Assembly (NCBI GenBank): GCA_903911145.1 | Contig: CAIWCD010000014.1 | Coordinates: 62,001 to 126,000, forward strand | Length of the DNA stretch: 64,000 bases | Source: an uncultured delta proteobacterium | GTDB taxonomy: Bacteria > Myxococcota > Myxococcia > Myxococcales > 40CM-4-68-19 | Reading direction: 5' to 3' | Shown here: positions 56,001-62,721 of the stretch, piece after piece | Position numbering within the stretch: the first letter of the stretch is position 1 | How the letters are laid out: each line of letters opens with the position of its first letter | Made by a program: the position numbers and the translations under genes | Notes under the pieces: generated by a model | Databases searched by the model: none | The model's input: the letters and a program-made list of their open reading frames with translations, nothing else | What the model was told of the DNA's origin: nothing

Positions 56001-57524
56001 TGTGGCCAGATGATTGGTGTTCAAAGCATCTGTTGCCGGACCGCGCGGGACCTGCACGCGCATCGGACGCTGCGCCGCGGCTGGCGCCTCCTCGAGTACG
56101 AGGTGCGCATTGGTTCCGCCGAACCCGAACGAGCTGACGGCGCCGCGGCGCGGGTACGCGCTCTGCACCCAGGATTGCGCGGCATGAGGAAGAAAGAACG
56201 GTCCGGCATCTCCTCCCTCGGCAGAGAGGCCGAGCTTGGGGTTCTCCGTGTTCACGGACGGCTGCGGTGGCAACGTCCGCGTGTGCAGCGCCATCGCCAC
56301 CTTGATGAGTCCCGCGGCTCCCGCGGCCGACATGGTGTGCCCGACGTTCGCCTTGACCGAACCGAGCGCCGTGTGAGCTCCCGCGCTCGCGCTCCAGCCC
56401 TGCTCCTCGAAGAGCGAGCGCAGCGCCGAGACCTCGACGACATCGCCGACCGTGGTCGCCGTGCCATGCGTTTCGATCAGGCCCAGCGTGGTCGCGGAGA
56501 ATCCGGCGTTGCGGTAGGCGAGCCGCAGCGCCTCGAGTTGGCCGCCCTGCCGCGGCGTCATCGGTCCGTCGCTGCGCCCGTCGTTGTTGCAGGATGAACC
56601 GCGAATTACCGCGTAGACCCGATCGCCGTCGCGCAGCGCATCGTCCATGCGCTTCAAGATCGCGACGCCGACTCCCTCGCCCATGACGAAGCCGTCGGCA
56701 TTCGCGTCGAAGGGGCGGCACTCGCCCGCGCGCGAGATCGCACCGATGCGCGAGAAGCCGACGAGGTTGTCGGGCAGCAGATTCAGATAGACGCCGCCCG
56801 CGATCGCCGTGTCGATCTCTCCTGCTCGCAGGTTGACGATTGCCTGGTGCGTTGCGACGAGAGCCGAGCTGCACGCGGCGTCGAGCGCATACGCAGGCCC
56901 ACCCAGATTCCACTGCTGCGCAACCACCGCGGCAGCCATGTTGAGCAGGTTCCCTGCGATCGAAAACGCGCGCATCGGCAGCGCGTCCTGCGAGAGGGCC
57001 GCGACCAGTTCGTCGATCTCCTGGGCGCGCTGCGCTGTCGGCTTGCGGCCAAACTGCCCTTGCGCGAGCGCCATCATGCGCAGCCTCGCGCCGATGAGCT
57101 CCTTGTGCTCGCTGACGCTGGCCCCGACGAAGACTCCCGTGCGCGAGCGATCCCATGCAGCAGCCGCGCGGTGTGCGCTGGATGCGGCCGAGCGAGGTGC
57201 ATCGAGCCCTGCGTCCTCGAGCGCGCAGCGGACCGCATCGAGGAGCAGGCGATGCTGCGGGTCCGTCACCTGGATGCGCCGCGGAGCGAGACCGAAGTGA
57301 AGCGCCCCGAACCCGCGCAGCTCCGCGTCGTCGAGATAGGCCCCTCGATCGATATAGGCCTTCTCGGGAATGCGCAGCGAGGTGTCGTGGAACGCGTCGT
57401 GGTTCCACCGCGAACGCGGCACGGGTCGGAACGTCACTTCGCCGCGGCGGATCAGCTCCCAGAAGGCGCGCGGATTCGGCGCCGAGGGGAACCGGCAGCC
57501 CATCCCGATGATCGCGATGTCCAC
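50046..57524 (-). CDS. Iterative-type PKS fused to alpha-oxoamine synthase (KS-AT-ACP-KR-DH-AONS)
   Basis: 2492 residues. KS (1-430) has active C218 in LDAACSSAL plus ETHGTAT and KANVGHTMSAAG. AT (about 600-930) has S741 in GHSLGEF and the malonyl-type HAFH motif. One ACP (about 1150-1220) carries the phosphopantetheine Ser S1187 in LGFDSLM. KR (about 1240-1720) has GGAKGVG near 1515 and Y1654 in DYAAGNS. The double-hotdog DH has H1761 (LEDHQLAGQPVLP) and D1938 (LDGAFQ). The C-terminal AONS domain (about 2080-2480) has VDEAHSIGVLG and PLP lysine K2330 in GTMSKSLAS. There is no ER or thioesterase. This order is that of enediyne and PUFA-type synthases, with a PLP domain at the end. It probably makes a polyene or hydroxy-acyl chain and releases it by decarboxylative condensation with an amino acid. 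GTG start with AAGGAG 10 bases ahead. Confidence 0.93.
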   Translation of the reverse strand: MDIAIIGMGCRFPSAPNPRAFWELIRRGEVTFRPVPRSRWNHDAFHDTSLRIPEKAYIDRGAYLDDAELRGFGALHFGLAPRRIQVTDPQHRLLLDAVRCALEDAGLDAPRSAASSAHRAAAAWDRSRTGVFVGASVSEHKELIGARLRMMALAQGQFGRKPTAQRAQEIDELVAALSQDALPMRAFSIAGNLLNMAAAVVAQQWNLGGPAYALDAACSSALVATHQAIVNLRAGEIDTAIAGGVYLNLLPDNLVGFSRIGAISRAGECRPFDANADGFVMGEGVGVAILKRMDDALRDGDRVYAVIRGSSCNNDGRSDGPMTPRQGGQLEALRLAYRNAGFSATTLGLIETHGTATTVGDVVEVSALRSLFEEQGWSASAGAHTALGSVKANVGHTMSAAGAAGLIKVAMALHTRTLPPQPSVNTENPKLGLSAEGGDAGPFFLPHAAQSWVQSAYPRRGAVSSFGFGGTNAHLVLEEAPAAAQRPMRVQVPRGPATDALNTNHLATQASPRRAELFLLSGAQASLVAQAARELCASLPMVERDAGSLAGLALTLSLRTACDARLAIVADSFAQLAERLAAAAGALDLLNTNDVAKRPGDGSSATIAPRALVPGVVFAQGPFAPAQRKLALLFPGQGAQRVNLLREFDAQFPLFRDRFDALDAALGSELQAALGGTLRSFVYPELPRSDDGSPDASALRAAELRLTATQVCQPVMAALGLALHALLESFGIEADALLGHSLGEFAAAAAAGIISAEECVQLVAQRGLAMVALPLDDRGAMASAAADRSTVQSLLDQLPIEHRPGAAEPVVAANLNHPTQTVISGSSKGIAAARALLDSRAVKTTTLDVSHAFHSPLVAGIAQEMNARVAALELKSAKAPVISGITGARYPVQSAAVREIWVQHATAPVDFMAALQTAAAPSPAGAGARIFLQVGAGNTLAAFARSTLAEADRFAVASLAARDDDGLAQLAHALGLLFCSGVPLDLAPLFDGRAQFVALPPSPIETQPYWSVEPSATSTTPLLIAVGAKQATQEVANNSGTAKSAAPRGSERMDSLVALFREQVALLQTQSQVLQRQAEALASHGVSLPSIDAATSAAPGSVQPQLLAAPSTPAPRSAVDRAPNDAGPQSRNPAPSKAPEAPGHDDSGKLRAEVTAAVFASVSRISAFPLEALKSSQTLSGELGFDSLMTVELDGDVQKAFPRAGALPRSLLGAGTSVQDVIEHVVRTLQTPPGIATPTESLSAALGAVASAGPELLPFSTRAIATPRRGQTPAETPLPRALFITRDRHGIADALSARLAGSGHEVVLIDLEAPARELAAIAPRLHSLSAGGPLDALALLQTAARAVGPIGGVLHLAALGTGDSLATLIGSAERNALELSSSLAPLLAAQQFARAQARGGDAVSRGLFVVATARGGQFGITGADRVGAMAAAALDGFTKSLARERSDELVKLIDVDLADGANAIADAIFAELRSGDATAEVGLAAANRYELELRQCVSSAAISLAASDVVLVSGGAKGVGLKLAAELATRAPGAAFVLLGRSAASSESDAAVALLRGRGARADYLQWDVTQPAPSALAAMRTSFGPFTALLHAAGVAEDGPSAGKDEAQFIRVLGPKLAGLAQLLAATATDPMRLALFTTSWSGRFGNAGQVDYAAGNSALGAAATILPSLRPGLRALALGFPPWDGTTLVARIPSFARAALAEQGVPFIDDHRGTQALATALAAGASGDLLLAPSSPTRKTAHQLEQLIERKNHVYLEDHQLAGQPVLPLASALDLLGCAALEAAGGAAKSLLVRDLKLRQPIRISEASRLSVRSMGEARTGAELSLSLSAAPLASPRSFSRAPSYSAFASPGADVNSALSSAAPAPASNGKAPELPLSLDEFYATATFHGPRMRGISSIESISDTGIVGWVRTSRPSDLIVSSPRTHWTVDPLALDGAFQLAGYWSWTQLGRAGFPIGIEEFAAEGPFPEGPLRVTLTLEQAQGDVVRGTLVMQGDGGRVIAVIRGLEGEFKHRDPRFLRARGLSAVRDVEPATLETRVATANLEPRTSTPVSNPEPRAHAPEASPIVATPTISPTVAEELYNVELFPEVQELEQRIGLAAAFGLKNPYFNVHERVTNDTSVIGGRTMINWSSYNYVGLSGDAHVTKAAQDAVERYGTSVSASRIASGEKPLHRELETELAQFLGCEDSVVMVSGHGVFVTVIGHLMGDGDLILHDSLAHDCIMGGAKLSGAKRRPFPHNDVAALEKQLEQLRPHYKRVLIAVEGVYSMDGDISPLPEYIRLKKKYGALLLVDEAHSIGVLGARGRGVGEHYGVVRSDVDLWMGTMSKSLASCGGYVAGSKTLIQYLKYTTPGFVFSVGITPANAAAGLESLKQLQQHPEKVQRLHERARLFLQLAREKGIDTGMAGGSAVVPAIVGNSLHSLQLSEALRQRGINVQPILYPAVEETAARLRFFVTATHTEQQIRETIEVLAEELAKIRAESGEMQSDVV
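51346..51432. repeat. Degenerate heptanucleotide repeat encoding the DH-AONS linker
   Basis: The plus strand reads as imperfect 7-base units (cgaggtt, cgggatt, cgagact, then cgaggtt, cgtggct, cgaggtt, cgcggtc and so on) with one 5-base interruption. On the coding strand it specifies residues of about 2031-2060, a Pro/Glu/Arg/Thr-rich linker (LEPRTSTPVSNPEPR). The unit is the inverse complement of the array at 49956-50040. Confidence 0.7.
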
Positions 57525-57734
57525 TCTCTATCTGCTCCTTCCACGAAGACCGGCTCGCCTACAGGGAGCCAACGGTGCCGTCAAGCGGCCTTGCTGCCCT
57601 TGCGTTCAGTGCTGGAATCATGGGTGTCCGTCGCCAGACTTCGCGCCGTGCGGTTTGTGACTCGGACGTGCCTACAAAGTCGCTCCGATCGACGGGTGGC
57701 GGATGAGCTGCACAGGCCCTATGGTGCGCGCCCT

Positions 57735-58715
57735 ATGAAAATCCTCCTGACTGGCGGCTCCGGTTTCGTCGGCTCCTATGTCGCAGAGCAGCTCACGCAG
57801 GCTGGGCACACTGTGCGCGCGCTGGTGCGCCCATCGAGCGACAAGCGCACGCTCGAAAAGATCGCGGGCCTCGAGTTCGCGGTCGGCGCGGTCGAGCAGG
57901 CGGCAACGCTCGCGCCCGCAGCGCAGGGCTGCGAGGTCGTCGTGCACGTCGCGGGACTGGTGAAGGCGAGAAATGCCGCCGAGTTCTTCGCCGTCAACGA
58001 GCAGGGCACAAAGAATCTCCTCGCCGCAGCGGAGAGCGCGGGCGTGCGCCGTTTCGTCTATGTCTCCTCTCTCGCGGCGGTTGGTCCCAGCCTCGACGGC
58101 AAGCCCGTCCCGGACGACGCAGCGCCGAACCCGGTCACGCACTACGGCCGCAGCAAGCTCGCTGGAGAACGTGCGGTGCTCGCCGCGAAGGATCGCATCG
58201 CCGTGACAGTCATCCGGCCGCCGATGGTCTACGGCCCGCGCGATCACGAGACGCTGGCGTTCTTCAAGTCGGTGAAGAACGGCGTTCTCCCTCTGCTCGG
58301 CGACGGGAAGAACACGCTCAGCATGGTCTACGGAGAGGATTGCGCGCGCGCGATCACGCTGGCGGCGCTCACGGACACTCCGTCAGGCCGCACCTATTTC
58401 GTCGAGGACGGAAGCGTCTACGTCTGGAAGGAGGCAGTGACGGAGGTGGAGAGATCGCTCGGCAAGCGGGCCTTCGTGCGCATCGGGCTTCCGATGTTCG
58501 TCGTCCAGCTTGCGGCGGCGGCGACGCAGACGTGGGGCAAGCTCTCCAACACCGCGCAGATGCTCACCCTCGACAAAGTGCAGGAGCTCAAGCAGCCTCA
58601 CTGGGTCTGCTCGGGCGAGGGGGCGCGCAAGGAGTTGGGCTGGACCCCTCGCGTGCAATGGCACGAAGGGGTCAAGCTCGCGGCAGATTGGTACCGCGCG
58701 CAGGGGTGGCTCTGA
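57735..58715 (+). CDS. NAD(P)-dependent epimerase/reductase (extended SDR)
   Basis: 326 residues. N-terminal cofactor site LLTGGSGFVGSYVAEQL and catalytic YxxxK in HYGRSKLAGE, with VIRPPMVYGPRD after it. It is closest in pattern to the NAD-dependent epimerase/3-beta-hydroxysteroid dehydrogenase group and could act on a nucleotide sugar, a sterol-like ketone or a ketone intermediate. It diverges from the megasynthase with 210 bases between starts, so shared regulation and a role in reducing the aminoketone product are possible but unproven. ATG at 57735. Confidence 0.88.
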   Translation: MKILLTGGSGFVGSYVAEQLTQAGHTVRALVRPSSDKRTLEKIAGLEFAVGAVEQAATLAPAAQGCEVVVHVAGLVKARNAAEFFAVNEQGTKNLLAAAESAGVRRFVYVSSLAAVGPSLDGKPVPDDAAPNPVTHYGRSKLAGERAVLAAKDRIAVTVIRPPMVYGPRDHETLAFFKSVKNGVLPLLGDGKNTLSMVYGEDCARAITLAALTDTPSGRTYFVEDGSVYVWKEAVTEVERSLGKRAFVRIGLPMFVVQLAAAATQTWGKLSNTAQMLTLDKVQELKQPHWVCSGEGARKELGWTPRVQWHEGVKLAADWYRAQGWL

Positions 58716-58745
58716 CCCGCACTGCGCGCGGCTCTCCGGTCTCGC

Positions 58746-59350
58746 CTAGAACGAAATGGAGAGGTTGACGATCGCGCTCACCGCCGTGCCCACGTCCGTG
58801 ATCGTCCACGAGAAGGTTCCGGCCTGCGTGCTGCTTCCCTTCGTGTAGTTCTCGGCCCAGTCGTTCTGCGTCCCGCTGATCGTCGCGATCGCCGAGCCCT
58901 CCGACGAGTCGACGTTGCTGTTGGCCGCATCGTAGGTCCCGGTCGCGAACGCACCCTCGAACTGCATGATCGCACCGCCGCTGCTGAAGGCCGAGGCGTC
59001 GGTGCCGGTTGCGGGCGTGTCAGAGGCGATCGAGATCGACGAGGTCGTGGTGTGGCTCGCGGTGACCGTGCAAGGAGCGTTATCTGTGAACCGGCCGAGG
59101 AGACGTTGAGCGTGAACGTTCCGCTGTCGGGATGATTCTGCTGGTCGGTCGCGTGCAGCGACATGTCCCAGACGTCGGTCTGGCCCTGCGTGACGATGAT
59201 CTCGCCGTACGGCGTGTTGCTCGTGTTGAAGGTCGTCGGTCCGAAGTCCGCGCCGCTGTTCAGCGTGAACGCCGATGCTGTCCCTTGGACCGCACCGCGC
59301 AGCTGTAGGACGCGCTGACCGCACCGGTGAGTGTGTAAGAGCAACTCAAG
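58746..59350 (-). pseudogene. Frameshifted gene for a small exported beta-rich protein
   Basis: The coherent protein is spread over three frames. A C-terminal part (58746 to about 59084: CTVTASHTTTSSISIAS through to SAIVNLSISF) and a middle part (about 59085-59300: FTLNSGADFGPTTFNTSNT, DVWDMSLHATDQQNHPDSG) are joined at about 59085. A short N-terminal part (SYTLTGAVSASYSCAV) shifts again near 59300. No signal peptide remains upstream. It is low-complexity Thr/Ser/Ala-rich, like the lipoprotein at 27492-28088 in style but without obvious homology. Two frame changes indicate decay, or alternatively sequencing errors. Confidence 0.65.
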
Positions 59351-59429
59351 GATGCGTGCGCGACATTTCTGGTGCAGCGATCGGACGAACTCGTGCGCGC
59401 AGGAACGCGCATGTTATCGGGGCAGCGTC

Positions 59430-60020
59430 ATGACCAATCCGCTCCTCTTCGCGCTGGCGGCGATCGCCCTGCTCTCGACGCCAGGCCCGACCAACACTCT
59501 GCTCTTCACTTCGGGCGCGGCGGTCGGCGTTCGCCGCTCATTGCCGCTGCTCCTCGCCGAGTTGAGCGGCTACCTCATCTCGATCGCTGTCCTTTCACTG
59601 GTTGTCGGTCCGCTGCTGGCGGCGCAGCCGTGGATGCCACGGTTGCTGCGTTGCGCGTGCGCGCTCCTGCTGGCGTTCTTCACCGTGCGGCTCTGGCGCG
59701 CGCCTGCCGAGAGCGCACGCTCGGCCGCGCCCATCCTGATGCGCCACGTCTTCAGCATTACGCTGCTCAATCCGAAGGGGCTCGTCTTCGCGTTCGCGAT
59801 TCTTCCTCGTGCGGCGCCAGGGGAGATGAGAGTCGCTCTCTCTTATCTCGGTGCCCTCTGCGTCCTCATCACGTCGGTCGGTGGCGCCTGGATCTCGCTT
59901 GGCGCGGTGCTGCGCTCGCGGGCCGGCAGTTCTCTCGAGCCGCTCCTGGTGCGGCGCGGAGGAGCGGTCGTCCTCGGCATCTTCGCCGCACTGCTCGGCG
60001 CGTCGGCGATCTGGAAATAG
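59430..60020 (+). CDS. LysE/RhtB-family exporter
   Basis: 196 residues with six predicted membrane helices. The family start is TPGPTNTLLFTSGAAVG and the mid-protein motif is LLNPKGLVFAFAIL. The family exports amino acids or small amines from the cytosol. The ATG at 59430 matches family starts. The gene ends before a bidirectional terminator. It is not obviously coupled to its neighbours, though exporters of this class often accompany amino-acid-derived metabolites. Confidence 0.9.
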   Translation: MTNPLLFALAAIALLSTPGPTNTLLFTSGAAVGVRRSLPLLLAELSGYLISIAVLSLVVGPLLAAQPWMPRLLRCACALLLAFFTVRLWRAPAESARSAAPILMRHVFSITLLNPKGLVFAFAILPRAAPGEMRVALSYLGALCVLITSVGGAWISLGAVLRSRAGSSLEPLLVRRGGAVVLGIFAALLGASAIWK

Positions 60021-60031
60021 ACCGGAGAAAC

Positions 60032-60069
60032 GAAGAAGGAGGGCCGCATCTCGCGAGCCCTCCTTCTTC
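60032..60069. terminator. Bidirectional hairpin terminator
   Basis: A perfect 13-bp stem (60032-60044 with 60057-60069) has a 12-base loop that can extend the pairing by three bases (CGC/GCG). It lies between the convergent LysE and lipoprotein genes, with a pyrimidine-rich stretch (CTTCTTCTTC) on the plus side and GTTTCTCC on the minus side. Confidence 0.8.
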
Positions 60070-60104
60070 TTCACTGCGCCGACTGTCGGTGCGACGGCCG
60101 TCGT

Positions 60105-61262
60105 CTACTTGAGCGCCGCCGCGAGCTCCGCGTTGCTCATCAGGTTGCGCATCAGCTCGTCGAACGCGTTCGAGAGCGCGTCGTTGAGGTTCTCCGCCTT
60201 GTGCGTGCGGCCCCAGTTCTTCGACTTGCCTTCGGCGAGGCCGTTCCAGACAGTGGTGTTTCCCTTGGTGAGCGTGAAGCGCACGCGCGCGGTGGCGTTG
60301 AACTCCGAGCCTTCGACCACGGTGAGCTCGAGGATCTCTCCGGCAAGCGTGAAGTTCGAGCTCGTCGAGAGCGCGCCCTGCGTCTTGAGCCGCTCGGTGA
60401 GAACCTTCGAGTAGAAGCCCGCGACGTTGTCCGGCGTGTAGAGGATCGCGCCCTTGTCGTTGTCGTACTTCCCGATCGCGAGCGGCTCGGTGCGGCCATC
60501 GGTGAGCGGCTTGAGCTGCAGCGTCATCGCGCGCAGCGCTGCGAGAGTCGCCTCAGAGCCGGCGGCCTTCGTCGCGTCGATGCTGCGCCACTCGAGGTGA
60601 AGCGTCGGTGCGCCCTTGGGTAGCTGCGCGGGGAGCACGACGGCCTCGGGCGCAGGCGGCGCCTTGCCGAGGAGCCCGGCCTCGAACGCCGGGTCCGAGA
60701 GGAGTTGCTTGATCGCGTCGTTGAACGCGGTCGAGAGCCCCTCATTGTAGTTGTCCGCGTTGTGGCTCGAGCCCCAGCGCGACTCCTTGCCGTTCACCAC
60801 GCTCGACCAGGCCTCCTTGCCGTCGGGCGTGACCAGCGAGAAGCGCACGTCCACCGCGGAGAGATAGGTGTTCTCCTCGTTGACGAAGAAGTTCTGCACG
60901 TCTCCGCGCAGCGTGAAATCTTCGCCGCTCTCGACGAACTTCACGCCGAGCGGCTTGACGCGATCCGCGAAGCTGACCGTGCAGAACCGCACGACGTCGT
61001 CGGTCGTCGTCACGACGAACTTCTTGTTGTCATCTTCGTACTTGCCGATCGAGGTCGCCGTGCGCGCATCGGTGAACGCGAGGTGCAGGTGCTTGCTCAC
61101 CAGCGCCTTGACGACGGAGTCCTTGTACTCGACGCGCTCGTCCGGGCCGCGCCACTCAAGGTGGACCGTGCTGAGCGGCTCATCCTTGTGGTGGTGGCAC
61201 GCGGTCGCGGCGAGAGACAGGAAGACAACGCAGAGGGCGGAGGAGAGTCGTGGAGAGTTCAT
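60105..61262 (-). CDS. Lipoprotein with internal tandem duplication
   Basis: 385 residues. Lipobox AATAC (Cys at about residue 22) and a His-rich start (CHHHKDEP), then two homologous halves of about 165 residues. Each half begins LHLEWR, includes IGKY(E/D)(D/N)D and ends with a W-G-xx-H-x-A-(D/E)N motif followed by a helical AFD or AFND segment. The repeats differ in detail but align along their length. Function unknown; probably an envelope lipoprotein. The ATG at 61262 was chosen for the signal peptide. Divergent from the acyltransferase operon with 61 bases between starts. Confidence 0.8.
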   Translation of the reverse strand: MNSPRLSSALCVVFLSLAATACHHHKDEPLSTVHLEWRGPDERVEYKDSVVKALVSKHLHLAFTDARTATSIGKYEDDNKKFVVTTTDDVVRFCTVSFADRVKPLGVKFVESGEDFTLRGDVQNFFVNEENTYLSAVDVRFSLVTPDGKEAWSSVVNGKESRWGSSHNADNYNEGLSTAFNDAIKQLLSDPAFEAGLLGKAPPAPEAVVLPAQLPKGAPTLHLEWRSIDATKAAGSEATLAALRAMTLQLKPLTDGRTEPLAIGKYDNDKGAILYTPDNVAGFYSKVLTERLKTQGALSTSSNFTLAGEILELTVVEGSEFNATARVRFTLTKGNTTVWNGLAEGKSKNWGRTHKAENLNDALSNAFDELMRNLMSNAELAAALK

Positions 61263-61323
61263 GGGCGCGGCAATGTAGTCGAGACTCTGGTCGTGCGAAA
61301 GCCCTCGTGCGATACGGAGCCGC

Positions 61324-62136
61324 ATGCGCAAGTCGGTCGCCAAGCTCTTCCGGATTCTCTTCACCGGCTCGGCGTTCTTCGTCTTCTGGATGGGCGGCGC
61401 GCTCATCACCTGGTTCGTCTTCCCGGTCGTGCAGTTCCTCCATCGGGCAGAGCCGGTGATCGCGCAGCGTCGCTGCCGCTGGATCCTCAATCGCGCGCTG
61501 CGGTTCCACGCCGACTACATGCGTTTCTTCCGGCTGATCGACTTTGACTCGCGCGCCGTCGAGCGGCAGCTCCCGCGCGGCCCGTTCGTGCTGGTATCGA
61601 ATCATCCTTCGTTGATCGATGTCGTGCTGCTGCTGGCGACCTGTCCGACGCTCTACTGCCTTGTGAAGGGGCCGGTGATGCGCAGTCCCTTCGTCGGGCG
61701 GATGCTGCGCTACTGCAATCACATCGACGCTGGCGATGGCGACGCGGCCTCGGGCGCGCTGGCGGTGCAGGGCGCGATCGAGCGGCTCCGCGCGGGCGAT
61801 CCGGTGCTGATCTTCCCGGAGGGTACGCGCTCGCCGATCGAGGGGATTGGCCCGTTCAAGAAGGGCGCGTTCATGATCGCGCACGAGGCGAAAGTGCCGG
61901 TGGTGCCGATCTGGATCGCGACAAAGCCACGCGGTCTCATGCGGGGAATGAAGTGGTACATGGTCCCCGACGACACAATGCGATACACATTCAAACTTTT
62001 CACCCCGCTGTCGACGGAGAGTTTCGCAGGCGACGCACGAAGAATGGCCGCGGAAGTCCGGGCCCTGTTCGTCGAGCCAGCCGACGCTCCTTCGATGAGC
62101 TCCTCTGCCGCAGGCAACCTGACTTCGGAACGTTGA
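61324..62136 (+). CDS. 1-acylglycerol-3-phosphate-type acyltransferase (PlsC-like)
   Basis: 270 residues. One N-terminal membrane helix (about 18-42), the catalytic HxxxxD in SNHPSLIDVV, and the glycerol-phosphate binding FPEGTRS. Enzymes of this group acylate lysophospholipids or, in aryl-polyene and flexirubin clusters, attach the polyene to a lipid. First gene of a tight operon; its stop overlaps the first ACP gene (TGATG). The ATG at 61324 is the first in frame with the helix. Confidence 0.92.
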   Translation: MRKSVAKLFRILFTGSAFFVFWMGGALITWFVFPVVQFLHRAEPVIAQRRCRWILNRALRFHADYMRFFRLIDFDSRAVERQLPRGPFVLVSNHPSLIDVVLLLATCPTLYCLVKGPVMRSPFVGRMLRYCNHIDAGDGDAASGALAVQGAIERLRAGDPVLIFPEGTRSPIEGIGPFKKGAFMIAHEAKVPVVPIWIATKPRGLMRGMKWYMVPDDTMRYTFKLFTPLSTESFAGDARRMAAEVRALFVEPADAPSMSSSAAGNLTSER

Positions 62137-62438
62137 TGACGACGCCCAATCCCGCAACCCCCGCGTTCGAGCTTGAGATGAAGAAGCTCATCGTCGAAGC
62201 GCTGATGCTCACCGATGTGAAGGCCGAGGAGATCGACAGCGCTGCGCCGCTGTTCGGAACAGGGCTCGGCCTCGATTCGATCGACGCGCTCGAGCTGGCG
62301 ATCGCCATTGGCAAGCGCTACCGGGTGAAGTTCAGCTCCGACGACAACTCCAACCGCGACACGTTCCGCTCCGTGCAGGCGCTCGCTGAGTATGTCGCGC
62401 GTTCCATTCCCGCCGCAGCCCCCGAGGTCTCGCAATGA
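62136..62438 (+). CDS. Acyl carrier protein (first of two)
   Basis: 100 residues. Phosphopantetheine attachment site GLDSIDALEL, with the Ser in DSID. A C-terminal extension beyond the usual 80 residues (ARSIPAAAPEVSQ) is probably flexible. Translationally coupled to the acyltransferase on one side and the second ACP on the other (ATGA). It likely carries the starter or growing chain for a polyene-type pathway. Confidence 0.95.
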   Translation: MTTPNPATPAFELEMKKLIVEALMLTDVKAEEIDSAAPLFGTGLGLDSIDALELAIAIGKRYRVKFSSDDNSNRDTFRSVQALAEYVARSIPAAAPEVSQ

Positions 62439-62686
62439 CGCGCGCGGAGATCGAACTCAAGGTGAGGGAGATGATGGCGCAGACGTTCGAGATGGACATC
62501 GAGAAGCTGACGCCTGAAGCGAAGCTGTTCGAGGAGCTCAATCTCGACAGCATCGACGCTGTCGATCTCGTCGTGAAGGTGCAGGAGATCACGGGTCGGC
62601 GCGTCGACGCGGCGGACCTGAAGCGCGTGCGGACGGTCAAGGACGTGGTCGATATCCTCGAGCAGCATCTGCAGAAGGTCGCGTAG
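62435..62686 (+). CDS. Acyl carrier protein (second of two)
   Basis: 83 residues, standard ACP length. Attachment site NLDSIDAVDL. It differs clearly from the first ACP, so the two probably have separate tasks, as in aryl-polyene clusters where paired ACPs are usual. The ATG overlaps the stop of the first ACP gene; the ligase starts 35 bases later. Confidence 0.96.
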   Translation: MTRAEIELKVREMMAQTFEMDIEKLTPEAKLFEELNLDSIDAVDLVVKVQEITGRRVDAADLKRVRTVKDVVDILEQHLQKVA

Positions 62687-62721
62687 GCGACCGCGGCTCC
62701 TCACACGTTTGCTTCACGCCA

